Assembly (NCBI GenBank): GCA_940671915.1
Contig: CALNVZ010000674.1
Location: forward strand, 32,883,504-32,947,503
Length of the DNA stretch: 64,000 bases
Source: Paracentrotus lividus
Lineage: Eukaryota > Echinodermata > Echinoidea > Camarodonta > Echinidae
Direction: 5' to 3'
Both the position numbers and the translations under genes were made by a program. The notes under the pieces were generated by a model that did no database searches, was not told the origin of the DNA, and saw nothing but the letters and a program-made list of their open reading frames with translations. Below, piece by piece: positions 46,155 through 58,163 of this stretch (position 1 is the stretch's first letter; each line of letters begins with the position of its first letter).

Positions 46155-46932
46155 CCCTAATCAGGCCGGGCTTTTTTGGCTCTCCTATGGCCGAGGGGGG
46201 GGGGTGCATCAACCCCCCCCCCCCCCCCACGAGATCTCGGCCGCCGATGGTGCGAGCGCCGCGAAATTTTGCACAATGGTAGTATGCGATGTAATCTACA
46301 AATTAGTAAAGTTAATTTCCTGAAATAATGTGATTTTATTTTATATGAATTAATTATGCTAATTTATGCATAACTCATGCTTTTTGCTCTAATTTACTAA
46401 ATAAAGCCCCTAGAATGCAAAATTTTGGTCTCAATATTTTTTGTAGCATTCATAGCGATTGTATTTGAAAAAAAAATCGGTATCAAAATCATTTTCTTAT
46501 GTATTTTATTGTTTTACGAATTTCTTATGTATTTCCTTGTTTTTCGACCTCTTGCTTTTCTTTGTTTTTTGGTCAAAATTTAGTGCATAATATTTTTGAA
46601 GCATAATTATGCTAGAATAAATTTATTTTAGCCTATGAAAGTGAAAATAATCATATCTTTATGAATTAGTTGAGAAAATTCTATTTGCATTGACTTTTTA
46701 CACAAACTTACGTTTTTGAGCGGTTTTCGATCTGACGGATATTTTTAAAAATCGTGCAGCATCGTAACCGTTTGCCCTATTTTTGCGAAAATGATTTCAA
46801 AAGATGCGCACGACTTAAAAGTAAAAAGTCATTTAGCGGCGCGGCCAAAAAAATTCGCGCGGCGGTATGGTCGCGAAAAATGTCGAGGGGGGGGTGATTC
46901 AACCCCCCCCCCCCACCCCGGCCTAATTAGGG
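46155..46932. mobile_element. piggyBac-type non-autonomous element
   Basis: CCCTAATCAGGCCGGG and CCCCGGCCTAATTAGGG form inverted ends flanked on both sides by TTAA (46151-46154 and 46933-46936), the hallmark target site of piggyBac transposition. Next to the ends sit G-run/C-run pairs (GGGGGGGGGG then CATCAACCCCCC at the left; a like pair at 46890-46915). No transposase. Confidence 0.85.
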
Positions 46933-47150
46933 TTAAAAATGAAGTCGGGCAGCAAACTTTTTTCTTTCAATCTGTTCATTGTTCTGCAATGTGAGACGAG
47001 CTTCGATTTAGTCAGTCAATCATTAACAAATCCATTATCATCTATACACAATTTTGAGAGCATTACCAAATGTCCAGTATTTTGTTTTATTTGTTTGATA
47101 GTTGAAAAGATCACTCCATTTGGCGTTTTCTGTATTCAGCCCTTTACACT

Positions 47151-47627
47151 CTAAAAACTGAAGTGCTCTTTTTAGCATTTCAGAGGCTGAAATCAGTGCT
47201 TTTTTTTAGAGCTTGCATAGTGATTGCACTCAAAGTGCTGTTTAACTGCACTCAAAGTGCTGTTTTACACTTTCACGTGAGCTGAACTTTCAGCAAAAAT
47301 GGCGTGACTTCGAACCTTGGTCCCCTGTATGCAGGTATGAGAAGCGCTGACGAGCACGTGAGACCAATTCATATCTTACGATTGCTAGCAGATGATATTG
47401 TTGCAGGATGAATTTTCTTCAAATTTTGCCATAATCATCTACTATGCTGTCATAAGCAAGTGAGTGAGATCTCCGTTGGTCTATTGATAAGGTCAGCGGT
47501 ACTCTTTCATGTCTAGGTGGAACCCGGTTCGAATCCCATGCCGACATTGAACAATTTTTTGTTGATGAATTATAACTTGGGCAAGTGCTAAAATAGCACT
47601 TCAGGTCCTGATATAACACTTCAAGTC
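47151..47627 (+). mobile_element. tRNA-derived SINE-like element with GTGCT ends
   Basis: Begins with repeated AAGTGCT/AGCACTT motifs (47161-47265) and ends AGTGCTAAAATAGCACTTCA (47584-47604). Between them, at 47468-47546, is a tRNA-like region with A box TGGTCTATTGATAAGG and B box GGTTCGAATCC on the + strand. Confidence 0.6.
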
Positions 47628-47639
47628 AGTGGCGTATCT

Positions 47640-48130
47640 AGGATCAAGTGCGCCCGGGGCAAATGTTGACTTTGCGCCCCCCCCCCGGTCTACTCCAGTT
47701 CTGATCAACAATTTGTTTTAGTTTATTGTACCAGTGTCATATATACATTTACCCAGATCTGGGGATGATCTGCTGTCCATACATACACGTAGTTACAATT
47801 TTTATTTCCTCTACAAACATTTTGATTTAATGCGAGCGCGAAGCGCGAGCGGAAAATTTTGAGTTCTTGAACCACTCGAATCTTGCATTTAAGAATCATG
47901 AATACAGAGTTCGTTATCAATGAAGGTACAATAAAAATGCCTTACCTTCGGGGTGTCAAAAGGCCTATTGCACAAATTGTTATGGGAGTTATATGCATCT
48001 GATTTTTTTAGTAGGAAAATAATAATTGTAAACTTTTTTGGGGGGTCCTCCTCAAATGATTTTGAAACCTATAATACAATGCGAGCGCGAAGCGCGAGCG
48101 AAAAATTATAGAGCTCTAAACTTAAATAAA
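47640..48130. repeat. Fragment with perfect mirror repeats
   Basis: GCGAGCGCGAAGCGCGAGCG occurs exactly at 47832 and 48081, about 250 bp apart. It reads the same backwards on one strand. Same motif as in 19373-20075. A C/G-rich end resembling GTGCGCCCGGGGC lies at 47650. Confidence 0.7.
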
Positions 48131-48228
48131 CTTTGCAGGGAACATGCAGGTCTTAATACCGAATGGTCATAAAATATGGAAACAAAGACAATTGACAATG
48201 AAGAGGGTTAAGGACTATAAAAGGAAGG

Positions 48229-48328
48229 NNNNNNNNNNNNNNNNNNNNNNNNNNNNNNNNNNNNNNNNNNNNNNNNNNNNNNNNNNNNNNNNNNNNNNNN
48301 NNNNNNNNNNNNNNNNNNNNNNNNNNNN
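48229..48328. other. Assembly gap of 100 N
   Basis: Exactly 100 Ns, a conventional unknown-size gap. An (AT)n tract follows to 48356. Confidence 1.
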
Positions 48329-48356
<28 letters not shown>

Positions 48357-48359
<3 letters not shown>

Positions 48360-50345
48360 ACAACACAAAAAGAAAGTTCCCCCTATTTCAAATATCAATA
48401 ATTTTTTTAATAGGAGGATTTACAAAAATCTATTTATATGTCCATGTAGGGAATTTAATTAGCTACAATGGGAGCGAATTTTAGGAAAAAATCATGTCGT
48501 CATGCTTCAGTGAGTAATGGTTGAATGCAAAAATGTCATTTTTTGAAGTTCGCAGGCCTAAAATCACAACTTTGTTTCAATGATATCGGACCAATTTTTA
48601 GATTTTAAACATTTCACGCATCAGAATGTAAGCAAAATATGCTTCCAAACATACGAAAAGGACATTTGTGTAAAATATCACGGTTGAGTGAGCATGCAGC
48701 AAAAAATGCCAAAACTGCGATTTTTACATTTTATCCATGGTAAAATTGATCAAATATGATGGGATTCATGTCTAGGAAGAGTGTTTTTAACTTTTGCAAA
48801 AAAATTGAATCAATTCACGGTTGAATGAACACCATAAAATACAATGTGAAAAACACTAAGTAAGTATTCTTTCCATTTTATACAAAAAAATCATCTGAAT
48901 ATCTGTTTTGTATTATTTTTATGACCGGTGCACGTGTATACATGATCATATTGCATTTATTAAAAATTTCATGCTTCAGTGGGCATGAGGCACTGGAAAA
49001 GCTGTTTTTTAATTTAGAGACCAAAATTAAATTGCTTACTTTGTTTAACCATAACATTTCGTTTGAAAGTATTAATTTTATTTCATTTTCGCAAAAATCC
49101 CGACTTTTCATGCTTCAGTGAACACAAGATATGGGAAAACATGAAAAAAGGAAGAAAGTTTACGGCCCTGGCACAGCCTAATGGTACGTCCGATTCTCAA
49201 TTTGACCTAAATTCCTGTTAGTTAATGACTTCTTACAGATTTGTGCCAAGTTTCAGGAATTAACTCACAGTATAACGAACAAAAAAATGACAATGAAAAG
49301 GGGCAATATTTGACGTTTGTTCACTTTTTGTTTAAACTCTATACGTAAAGTCAATGGGGAGAAAATCAATAGTGAACAAAAGTCAAATATTGCCCATTTT
49401 CATTGTAATTTTTTTGGTCGTTATACTGTGAGTTAATTCTTGAAACTTGGCACAAATCTTTAGGAAGTCACAAACTAACAGGAACTTAGGTCAAAGTAAG
49501 AGTCGGACGTGCCGTTAGGCCGTGCCAGGGCCGCAAACTTTCTTCCTTTTTTCATGTTTTTCTCATATCCTATGTTCACTGTAGCATGAAAAATCGGGAT
49601 TTTTGCGAAAATGAAAGCAAATGAATACTTTCAAACGAATTGTTATGGTTAAGCAAATTAAGCAATTTAATTTTGGTCTCTAAATCAAAAAACAGCTTTT
49701 CCAGTGCCACATGCTTACTGAAGCATGAAATATTTAATAAATGCAATATGATCATGTATACACGTGCACCGGTCATAAAAATAATACAAAAACAGATATT
49801 CATATGACCTTTAATGTACAAAATGGAAAGAATACTTCTTTAGTGTTTTTCACATGGTATTTTATGGTGTTCATTCAACCGTGAATTGATTTAATTTTTT
49901 TTTTCAAAAGTTAAAAACACTCTTCCTCGACATGAATCCCGTTATATTTGATCAATTTTACCATGGCAAAAAAGTAAAAATCGCAGATTTGGCATTTTTG
50001 CTGCATGCTCACTCAACCGTGAAATTTTACGCAAATGTCCTTTCCGTATGTTTGGAAACCCTTTTTGCGTACATTCTGATGCGTGAAATGTTTAAAAATC
50101 TAAAAATTGGTCCGATATCATTGAATCAAAGTTGTGATTTTATTCTTGCGAACTTCAAAAAATTACATTTTTTAATTGAACCATTGCTCACTGAAGCAAG
50201 ACAACATGATTTTTTCCTAAAATTCGCTCCCATGGTAGCTAATTAAATTCCCTACATGGACATATAATTAGATTTTTGTAACTCCTCCTATTTAAAAAAT
50301 TATTTATATTTGAAATAGGGGGAACTTTCTTTTTGTGTTGTGTTT
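48357..50345. mobile_element. Giant palindromic element, copy 2
   Basis: Same ends, arms and TGCTTCAGTG motifs as 15846-17835, and the same length within 1 bp (1989 against 1990). The loop (about 49318-49378) is inverted relative to copy 1, so this copy lies in the opposite orientation. It is bordered by TATATA on both sides. Frames at 48921, 49576 and 49932 are arm translations. Confidence 0.85.
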
Positions 50346-50361
50346 ATATATATATATACAT

Positions 50362-51180
50362 AAACACAACACAAAAAGAAAGTTACCCCTATTTCAGATG
50401 TCAATAATTTTTGAACCAGGAGGAATTAAAAAAATCTAATTATTTGTCCATATAGGGAATTTAATTAGCCAAAATGGGAGCGAATTTTAGGAAAAATCAT
50501 GAAGTCATGCTTCAGTGAGCAATGGTTGAATGCAAAATTGTCATTTTCTGAAGTTCGCAAGCCTAAAATGGCAACTTTGATTCAATGATAACGGACCCAT
50601 TTTCAGATTTTAAACATTTTACACGTCAGAATGTATGCAAAATGTGCTCCCCAATATACGGAAACGAAATTTGCGTCAAATTTCACGGTTGAGTGAGCAT
50701 GCAGCAAAAATAGCATAAACTGCGATTTTTACTACTTTCCTGTGGTATAATTGATCAAACATGAGAGAATTCCTGTTTTAGAAGTGTATGCAACCAAAAT
50801 CTATTCATTCACGGTTGAATAAACCCAACAACCAAAAAATAGGCCATTTTAGAATTACGAAAATGCATTGTAGTAATTTTATGCACTAGAAAGCATCTCA
50901 ATAACATTTTCGGGGTTGTATTTATATTCTTTCGGCACGTGTCAATGATCCTATATGGCATTTATTTACAAATTCATGCTTCAGTGAGCACGTGAGACTG
51001 GAAAAGCCTTTTTCTCACGTATGGACTAAAATTCAAATTTTTACTTTGATTGAATATAACATTTCTTTTGGGGGAGTACTTTTGATTTTATTTTAACAAA
51101 AATTCAGATGTTTCACGCCTCAGTGGGCACAAGATACAAGAAAATCATGAAAATGAGAAGAAAGTTTGGGGCTTCGTAAA
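50362..51180. mobile_element. Giant palindromic element, diverged half copy
   Basis: Starts with the same ACACAACACAAAAAGAAAGT end 17 bp after copy 2 and follows one arm to GAAGAAAGTTTGGGGC near 51170, where it stops before the loop. It differs from copies 1 and 2 more than they differ from each other. Confidence 0.8.
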
Positions 51181-51383
51181 AGAAGTTTCCCGTTTTATAA
51201 AATGTTTTACGACCTATTGCATAGTCACTTCAATTCTCTTGCGTTTCAAACTTAACATAGTCCTTATATGTGACTGTTAATTTTGGGGAGCTGGAATATT
51301 GAGATATGAAGTGAGTATTACGAAACTAAGAAACTCACTGGAATCTAAACCATAATTTAATATTAATTTTACATGTATAGACG

Positions 51384-51420
51384 GAGAGAGAGAGAGAGAG
51401 AGAGATACAGAGAGAGAGTG
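51384..51420. repeat. (GA)n microsatellite
   Basis: A short GA tract interrupted once by TAC. Confidence 0.9.
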
Positions 51421-51429
51421 AGAAAAAGA

Positions 51430-51838
51430 AAATGCTATACATGGCTTTGAGCTCAAAAATTTCGGCTCGCGCTTCGCGCTTGCAGATACCAATAATTCAG
51501 TAGGGTAGGCTTACATAATGCTCAATTAACTCAAATTTTAACCTCAAAGTTTTCATCTCACGCTTCGCGCTCGCGGATACTAAATATAGTCCGTACAGTT
51601 ATCTCAAATTGAATATTTTCGGCTCGCGCTTCGCGCTCGCTTTGCTTTTTGTCATTAAAGAAATACAAAACACATTCTTAAACTGAAAGCATCAATTAAA
51701 GTGCAATTTTTGGGGCGCTCCCCCTATTCATCCGAATACATTTCTCTTTATGCCTCTGGTCTCAATTGCCCCCTTTACAGGAAAAATGCCCGTTTTCCAT
51801 CGTGACCCCCACTTTCAAATTCGTTCTACCGCCTCTGG
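51430..51838. mobile_element. Fragment of the CAGAGGCGG element, inverted
   Basis: GGCTCGCGCTTCGCGCT-type motifs at 51464, 51557 and 51621, then TGGTCTCAATTGCCCCCTTT, then GTGACCCCC and the end ACCGCCTCTGG. This is the reverse of 19373 onward. The right end is present; the left end is lost. Confidence 0.7.
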
Positions 51839-52234
51839 CATAACAACATGGCTATAACATGCCGTTCTGGCAAAGTTTGCACTCGCAACGTCTGATGTAA
51901 TTCTAATGGGGCAATAATCGTATTCATGGTGGCAATTGAAAATACATATTCAAACCACTAAAGTTTTGTTTAAAATATTCAGATTTTTTTTTTCTTTTTG
52001 TTGCTAATATATTTTATTATTTTGTTTTCATAGGGGTATTGTTTACATTCCCCGTTTTAGGTCAGTATAGGCCTGTATATCGGGGAGTGTTTTAAACTCG
52101 CGATTTGCGCTCGATTGCTCGCTCCGCTCGCAAGATTATTTTTTAAGTTGGCTCCCCCCTCTGGAAAATCCTGGATCCACGTCTGTCATACATTCGTGAT
52201 TTTAAGCCCCTTCAGCCACCCCCCCCCCCACACG

Positions 52235-52740
52235 AATAACGAACGGATACAATTGCGAAATAAATTATTTAGTAATTGAGTGATAACGGACCAATTTTAG
52301 AAATGAAACTTATTTTTTACCGGAAGAATGATTCGCAGCTGAAATAACTTTTTCATTAAATAAAGACAAAAAGAAAACAATTGCGGAAGAAATTATTTAG
52401 TTATGGACTGTTAAACGGTCCGACTTTAAAAGCGAAACTAATTCTTTATCAGTAGAAGTCGCCGTTGATAATTTTGTGAAAAAATTCTCCGAAAATCAAA
52501 ATTTAACAGCAGATGTTGTTAAATAATGACACCCCTCCTCCCCGCCCCCCCCCCTAACTCCCCTTATGATATCTGGAGGTTATTCATGGGTGTCCTAAAC
52601 ACAGTCCCCAACTATCTTAATCCATTCGCTCTGGCAGTAATAGCTCAATTTTCGGAATAACGAACCTTGTTCTATTTTCGGAATAACGAACCTTTTTCTT
52701 TTTTAGGAATAATGAACCTTCAGAATAACGAACATTATAT
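52235..52740. repeat. Diverged short repeats (GGAATAACGAACC and a 120-bp pair)
   Basis: 52250-52335 and 52375-52460 share ACAATTGCG..A.AAATTATTTAGT.A, then ACGG.CC.A.TTT.AAA..GAAACT.ATT. From 52655 to 52730 CGGAATAACGAACCTT recurs about four times. No gene. Confidence 0.6.
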
Positions 52741-52779
52741 CCGTCATGGTAAGAATCTTAATAGGTGATTGGTCTAAAC

Positions 52780-53340
52780 CCCGTCATGTGACCAAAGGTA
52801 GTACCAACCAACGTCCTCTAATCCTGACATCTGACGTCACAAGCCGGGAATATTCCCTTGAGCCGTGGATAGTACCTGCGAATAGCCACTGCTCGATCAA
52901 ACGATAGTGGCCCATTGAGTGATCGAAGCTAGCTGAGAGCAAAGACCCCATTTTCGTACACGTTTACGTTGCTGAACCCCCCCCCCCTCCCCCAAGCCCT
53001 CGCTCGGCGGCTCCTCTTTCTCCGTAGCCCCGATCGTGTGCTCGGCATGCCGTGACGTCATAAAGGTATCCACCTCTATGCGTGACGTAAGGTTTGTTTT
53101 GACGATGGTGCGCGTACGTACATACGTGACGCGCGTGACTCATCAAATTTTGTTTACATTTTGATCTCGCGTACTAGACACGTATGTCTGTGCGAGGCGG
53201 CGCGATATGAATTCAAGGAGCGCCGCCTATACGCACAACCAACGTAGAGAGCGCACGACAGATTCCGAGTTCTTTTCGTTGCTAGCGTGTTGCTAAGCGC
53301 GTTTCGGTGAAATCCTGGAAGTGTTTTGGCGAATTAAATT
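52780..53340. promoter_or_regulatory. CpG-rich promoter-like region with CRE sites
   Basis: This is the most CpG-dense unique stretch of the window. It contains two full cAMP-response elements, TGACGTCA (52832-52839 and 53053-53060), and a TGACGTAA half-variant (53083-53090), plus GCGCG and TACGTA clusters. It resembles a 5' regulatory region of a gene on either strand. No convincing first coding exon was found beside it. Confidence 0.4.
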
Positions 53341-56300
53341 GTCTTTCCTGTGATGTGGAGTGTAGATATGACTATAGTTTTCACACAAGTACATAATAAT
53401 AATCCATAGTAATGGACAAATTAAGTAGTTTTGACAAATTGAGCGCAATATTAGATTATAACTCCTTCTCTTTACCCCTTGCCGATGCCATGTTTGAACG
53501 GCCCGTAATTATCTGAAAAAAATAATTTTAGAAAATAAATTCTAGGGGAAATTTGAATTTTTTCCAATTTTTTATTGAACTTATTTTAAAAATACAATAC
53601 TTTTGACAATACTTTCTAATTTTTCTGTTCCTTGTCGATTTTTTTAAAGTGATTTTCATCATGTAGTTTGGAGCTTCCATGTACTTATTTATATGACTTA
53701 CGCCATCTTATACTGTGCAAGTCTATGGGGGAAGACCCAAGTGCGCCTTTTCAGGAGTGCACTTTTCTTGGTAAGGGGGAGGGGTGTGGAATTATATGAA
53801 ATATGAGAGTTTTTATAAACCTAGGCAATTCAAATTTATTTATTAATTTCTTTTATATGGTTTCTTCATTCATTTGAGTATATATATATGTTATATATAT
53901 ATTTTCTTATATATTTTTAATCTTGTTCCTCTTACACACCCCTCTCTCTTCCTGTTGCTTCATCTCATTATACTTTTTTGATCATCTCTCATCAATCCCT
54001 TCATACCATTTATATCATAACTGCCATATCAAAAGATTTAAATAAAACATGAGACAAAAGAATGGACCTTATTAACCATTTTAACATTTCTCTTGATCCT
54101 TATCTTTTTATCTCTTTGCCTCTTACACATCCATCTTTACCCTCTCTCTTCTTTTGTTTATGATTCTCCTCATTCCCTTCCTCATCGTACTTCAGGCATC
54201 ATACAATCAGGTCCTTACCACAATTGTATACATAAAAAATGAACTAATGTAGAAACAGAAATAAATCATGTATTTCTGTTACCATTTATATTTTGTTGTT
54301 GACATGTATACTATTATATACCTTGTAAAAATTATCACTGTGCTTTAATAATTTATTTGACTGTATGTGTGATATCAATTTTTCAAAGAATAGATGAAAA
54401 GACATATAATCCCATTGAAAATTATGAAGATACCCTGGAAATTTTTACCTCTAAATGATTTTAAACAGTCATACCAGATAACAAACAGATCCATGTGGAA
54501 TTCAAGAGTGTACATATATCTTCCAATATTTTTGTGGGCAATTTACTGAACATAACACAACATAATGAATATGCTCTACCCCAAATTATCATGTACAGCC
54601 CACACTTGAAACCTGGATCTGTCTGTTATTTATCCAAATTAATAACAATCACTGAGAAACAGATACAATGTTTTTTCAAAGGAGGATATATATTTTTTTC
54701 TTATTAATAAACAGAGCTCAGAGCTCACAATTACAAGTATTAAATGCAATCAACTCTCCAAAATGTTACAAAATGTTTTACGACTATTCCTTTCATTTTT
54801 ATGTATATGTTTATCTTTTTAGTTCAAGGTTAAATAGACTGTCAGCATACAAATAGGCCTTTGACGCTTGGTGTTGTGATAAGAGATGAATAAGCAACTC
54901 TGGGCTCTCATATCTCATGGGGTTGATTAGGCATCAGGCATCCTCCTTAGAATCTTAAATGACAACACAGACAATACCACAATTTTAGGCATATTTAAAT
55001 ACTTGAATAAGTTTAACATTTATGTAGTTTGTAAATTTTAAATGGAACAATATCTATAACAGTAACAGATTTTTTTTGTAAATCGTAAAATAACAATGTG
55101 TTATTAATTATTCTAAATCTTGATATTCATTCTACAGATACTAATAAATATAAACAATCATCTGTACTTACCTTTAATTCTGCTGTCAGTTTTGTTTTAA
55201 CCATGTGACACTCAACTATGGAATGGAAGTGTGGGAGCATCCTATAGTATATGTGGTTCGGAAGAGATTCTGCCGTCACCTACCAGTGCAGTTGATTTTG
55301 TCCTAGTTTTGAAATAAGAAAATAAATAGAGAGAGTCTAACAGTTAGAGTCTATGTATGAATGAAAAGTCAATGCCAATGGTCACATTAATTGCAATGCA
55401 AACTTGTTGCAATTATTGATTCAGGCACGGACAAAACCTTATTTTTTTTTAATAGGGGGGGGGCGGGGGTATTCTAGATCTACATCGAGAACCAGTTTGA
55501 TGGGCCTAAACACCCCATGTAGATCTAGACCCTAGACCTAGAGTCTATATTAATTTTATAACTCAGGCTCTGCCTCTGTCAATTAATTGATTGGGTTGAA
55601 AGATTGCTTCAGAATAAGGCATGTTATTGTATTCAATCCGAAAATAGAAGTGGCACAATACAGATTAGAGTAACACTAGATCTAAACAGTTTAATCAAAT
55701 ACAGGACTCGACCGGTGGTGGTCTGGTTCATCAAAATTCCTCAAATAATAGTCTATTAGACGAGAATAGTGTTCCAAGCCTTATAAGCAGGTAATCCATC
55801 AATAATATAACATACAAATAAGTCTGATAATGAATATACAAAATAAAGAGGATTATCCACGATTTGCACGAACAGAGACACAACACACACCGTTATCTGC
55901 ACTTGGGGGAGAGCACGAGCTTAAGAACGCACCCGACGCATACGGGGGTCAAATGGCGTGCGCTCCGATGGAATTGATTTTCTAGGGCTCCAAACACATT
56001 CTGTTTTGAAATAACTGGATTTTGCCGACCACCCACCAATTCAAAATCTTACTACTTTAATAAAATACTTATTAACACATACATTCATTATTCACGTTCT
56101 ATACCTACTCACAATCTCTCATATTTCACAATGTGGCTACCATGTTTCAAAATACTGAAAAAATGGAATATTTACCATGATTTTGGCTATTTTTTGACGT
56201 TAGTAGTGATCACAAAAAATCGACAATGAAAAGTTTTTTTGGGGCATCGGCAAGGTTACACCCTCGATCACTTAATTGCAAACCAAATAAGTACAAAAAA

Positions 56301-56480
56301 TTCGATAGGGCCAACAATAAATTTTTAAAATACCTAAAAATATGTATAATTTATGGCAAATTAGGTGCTTAATTAATCGATCATTAAAAACCGTGAAAAT
56401 TGGGTAAATTTTAACAAAATTAAAAAACTCTTTTTGATTTATGCTAATTAAGCAGTGGTGTCACCCCTCATGCATATGCA
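53341..56480. other. Gene-free stretch
   Basis: AT-rich intron-like sequence. I see no exon I can support, and no clear transposon ends. TAGATCTA-type words begin to appear near 55490-55690. Confidence 0.45.
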
Positions 56481-56598
56481 TACATCAGTCTTTTCTAGTA
56501 TTTGATTGGTTGGGTATTAAAAGGGGTGTTTGTTTACATTTTTCACTCTGACAATTATTCAAATTCCTTTCGATTTGTGCGCACGGCACGGCGACAAA

Positions 56599-56741
56599 AT
56601 GGCCGCGCACTTGAATCTGCTGCACACGGAAATACGTGTAGACGGGCCGGATTTCTGTCATGTTTGCCGGATCCGGACGGAGAGTGCGTGCCTTAGCCTA
56701 GGATCATGGCAGTGCAGTGACATTATGGATATTTTTTACAA
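56599..56741 (+). CDS. Possible first coding exon
   Basis: ATG in a strong context (ACAAAATGGCC) in a locally GC-rich segment opens a frame MAAHLNLLHTEIRVDG, then DFCHVCRIRT and on to IMDIFY, before the donor ACAAgtaatg (phase 2). The early C..C after a short leader recalls zinc-finger-associated (ZAD) N-termini, but the match is weak and I would not name a family. Upstream (56455-56598) is unique sequence that could hold the promoter. No second exon was identified. Confidence 0.4.
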
Positions 56742-56999
56742 GTAATGTGTAGATCTAAAGTAGTTTGGAGGATCTGATGATGATAGCAAGCCGAGGTTTT
56801 CGTCTCGTCTATTCATTCAGGGAGTTCATTGTAAATGGCGACAGCAACGCTGTTAGTTTGTCAGCGTTTGATCAGTGTTGTAGAAGTCTATTAAAAGTTA
56901 AACGTTATTTATGCAGAACAAGAATGTGATTGAACTTAAGGCTAGCAGAGGGCCCCAAGAAGAAGAGACCCAGTGAGTAAACGCCCATTTATTATTCAA

Positions 57000-57265
57000 A
57001 ATGTAGATCTAGATCTAGACTAACAAGTTAGATCTAACTTAGGTCTATCTAGGTAGGTCTAGATCTAGGCCTAGGGCCTATACTAGATCTAACGTTAGAC
57101 CTCTAACTTAGTCTAGATTCTAGATCATTCATAGATAGATGCAGGGCAGGCCTAACGTTAACGTTGGACCACCTCTAACGTTAACGGTTAGCTTAGATCT
57201 AACGTTAGACCCTATCTGGAGTAGATATGGGCCTCTAACGTTAGATTTCTAGAGATCTAACTGTT
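57000..57265. repeat. TAGATCTA and AACGTTAG palindromic word cluster
   Basis: Self-complementary words AGATCT, CTAACGTTAG and TAGGCCTA recur dozens of times at irregular spacing with no fixed period. Confidence 0.7.
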
Positions 57266-57313
57266 AGAATCTTTTATTTCCGATGACGGATATAAACCAG
57301 TTATATACGGCCT

Positions 57314-57456
57314 TCAGAGGTTTTTGGTGAAAACCTTATGTCCCCTCACTGACGCGAATGCGACTATTTTTCCTTCGGGGCTGCGCCCCTCAGGGAAAAA
57401 TGTCGCATTCTTTGCGCCAATTCGGGTACATAGTTCAAACCACCAACCTCTGGTGG
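57314..57456. mobile_element. Small hairpin MITE
   Basis: 57357-57409 forms a strong hairpin: AATGCGAC, ATTTTTCC, GGGG paired with CCCC, GGGAAAAAT, and GTCGCATT. The flanks CAGAGGTTTTTGGTG and CACCAACCTCTGG are also inverted, giving a 140-bp element. Confidence 0.65.
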
Positions 57457-57479
57457 CCGTTATAGTAACTGTTCACTTA

Positions 57480-57900
57480 CCCCCCCCCCTGCGGTACTAC
57501 CCGCGGAACCGCCGCGCGGCCGCGGACTATCGGACCAGCGGATTTCCCCTTCCTAGGGCTATAGCTTCTGGGGGGGTGGGGAGTCTAAATAATACATTCC
57601 CAAATCACAACAAAAAATGCAAGCTCTCCTCGTATCTATTCCTATTTATAATCTTTTAATATTATTATTGTATTATCTAATGAATAATTTTCATAAAAAC
57701 GACTTAGTTCATAAAACTCCTGAAACACAGCCTTTTCAAGAACCAGCCCCCCCCCGGTGTTCCCGAATGGCGTGCGTTAATTTTACTCCCCTCCCTCAAC
57801 CCACCCTTTTCGAGAAAAAGCCCCCCCCCCCCGGTGTTCACGAAAGGCGGTGCGGCCATCCCTCTCCCACCCCCGCCTCCGCGCCGAACGCCAGACGCAT
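57480..57900. repeat. C-run-rich low-complexity stretch
   Basis: Five homopolymer C or G runs of 7-12 bases. GAA..AGCCCCCCCC, then CGGTGTTC.CGAA occurs twice (57740 and 57815). Frames here are probably meaningless. Confidence 0.6.
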
Positions 57901-58163
57901 CGTGCAAGCCGGTGACAAATGTCTTAATATTTGACTCATACCATGTTTTATTATTCATGGAATATGGGAGTAGAAAAACAGTTGGAAACTGGCTGAACTT
58001 ATTCAGGACTTTCCAGTCCGAATAATATTCGGCTCAGTCCACGAGTGGAACAAAAAGCTATGCCGAATATATTCGGCGGTTCAGTCTCCGACCGGTAAAG
58101 AAAACTAACCTGTTAATGAGCTAAATAAATGATTAATAATGGAATTTGAAGCTTACATCCGGA

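Noticed and set aside
48921-50246. Frames in the palindromic element
   Set aside because: The same peptides appear on opposite strands of the two arms and in the copy at 15846-17835; no known protein is visible.
57324-57958. Pro-rich frames near C-runs
   Set aside because: They depend on homopolymer C-runs that are error-prone, and overlap on both strands without splice support.
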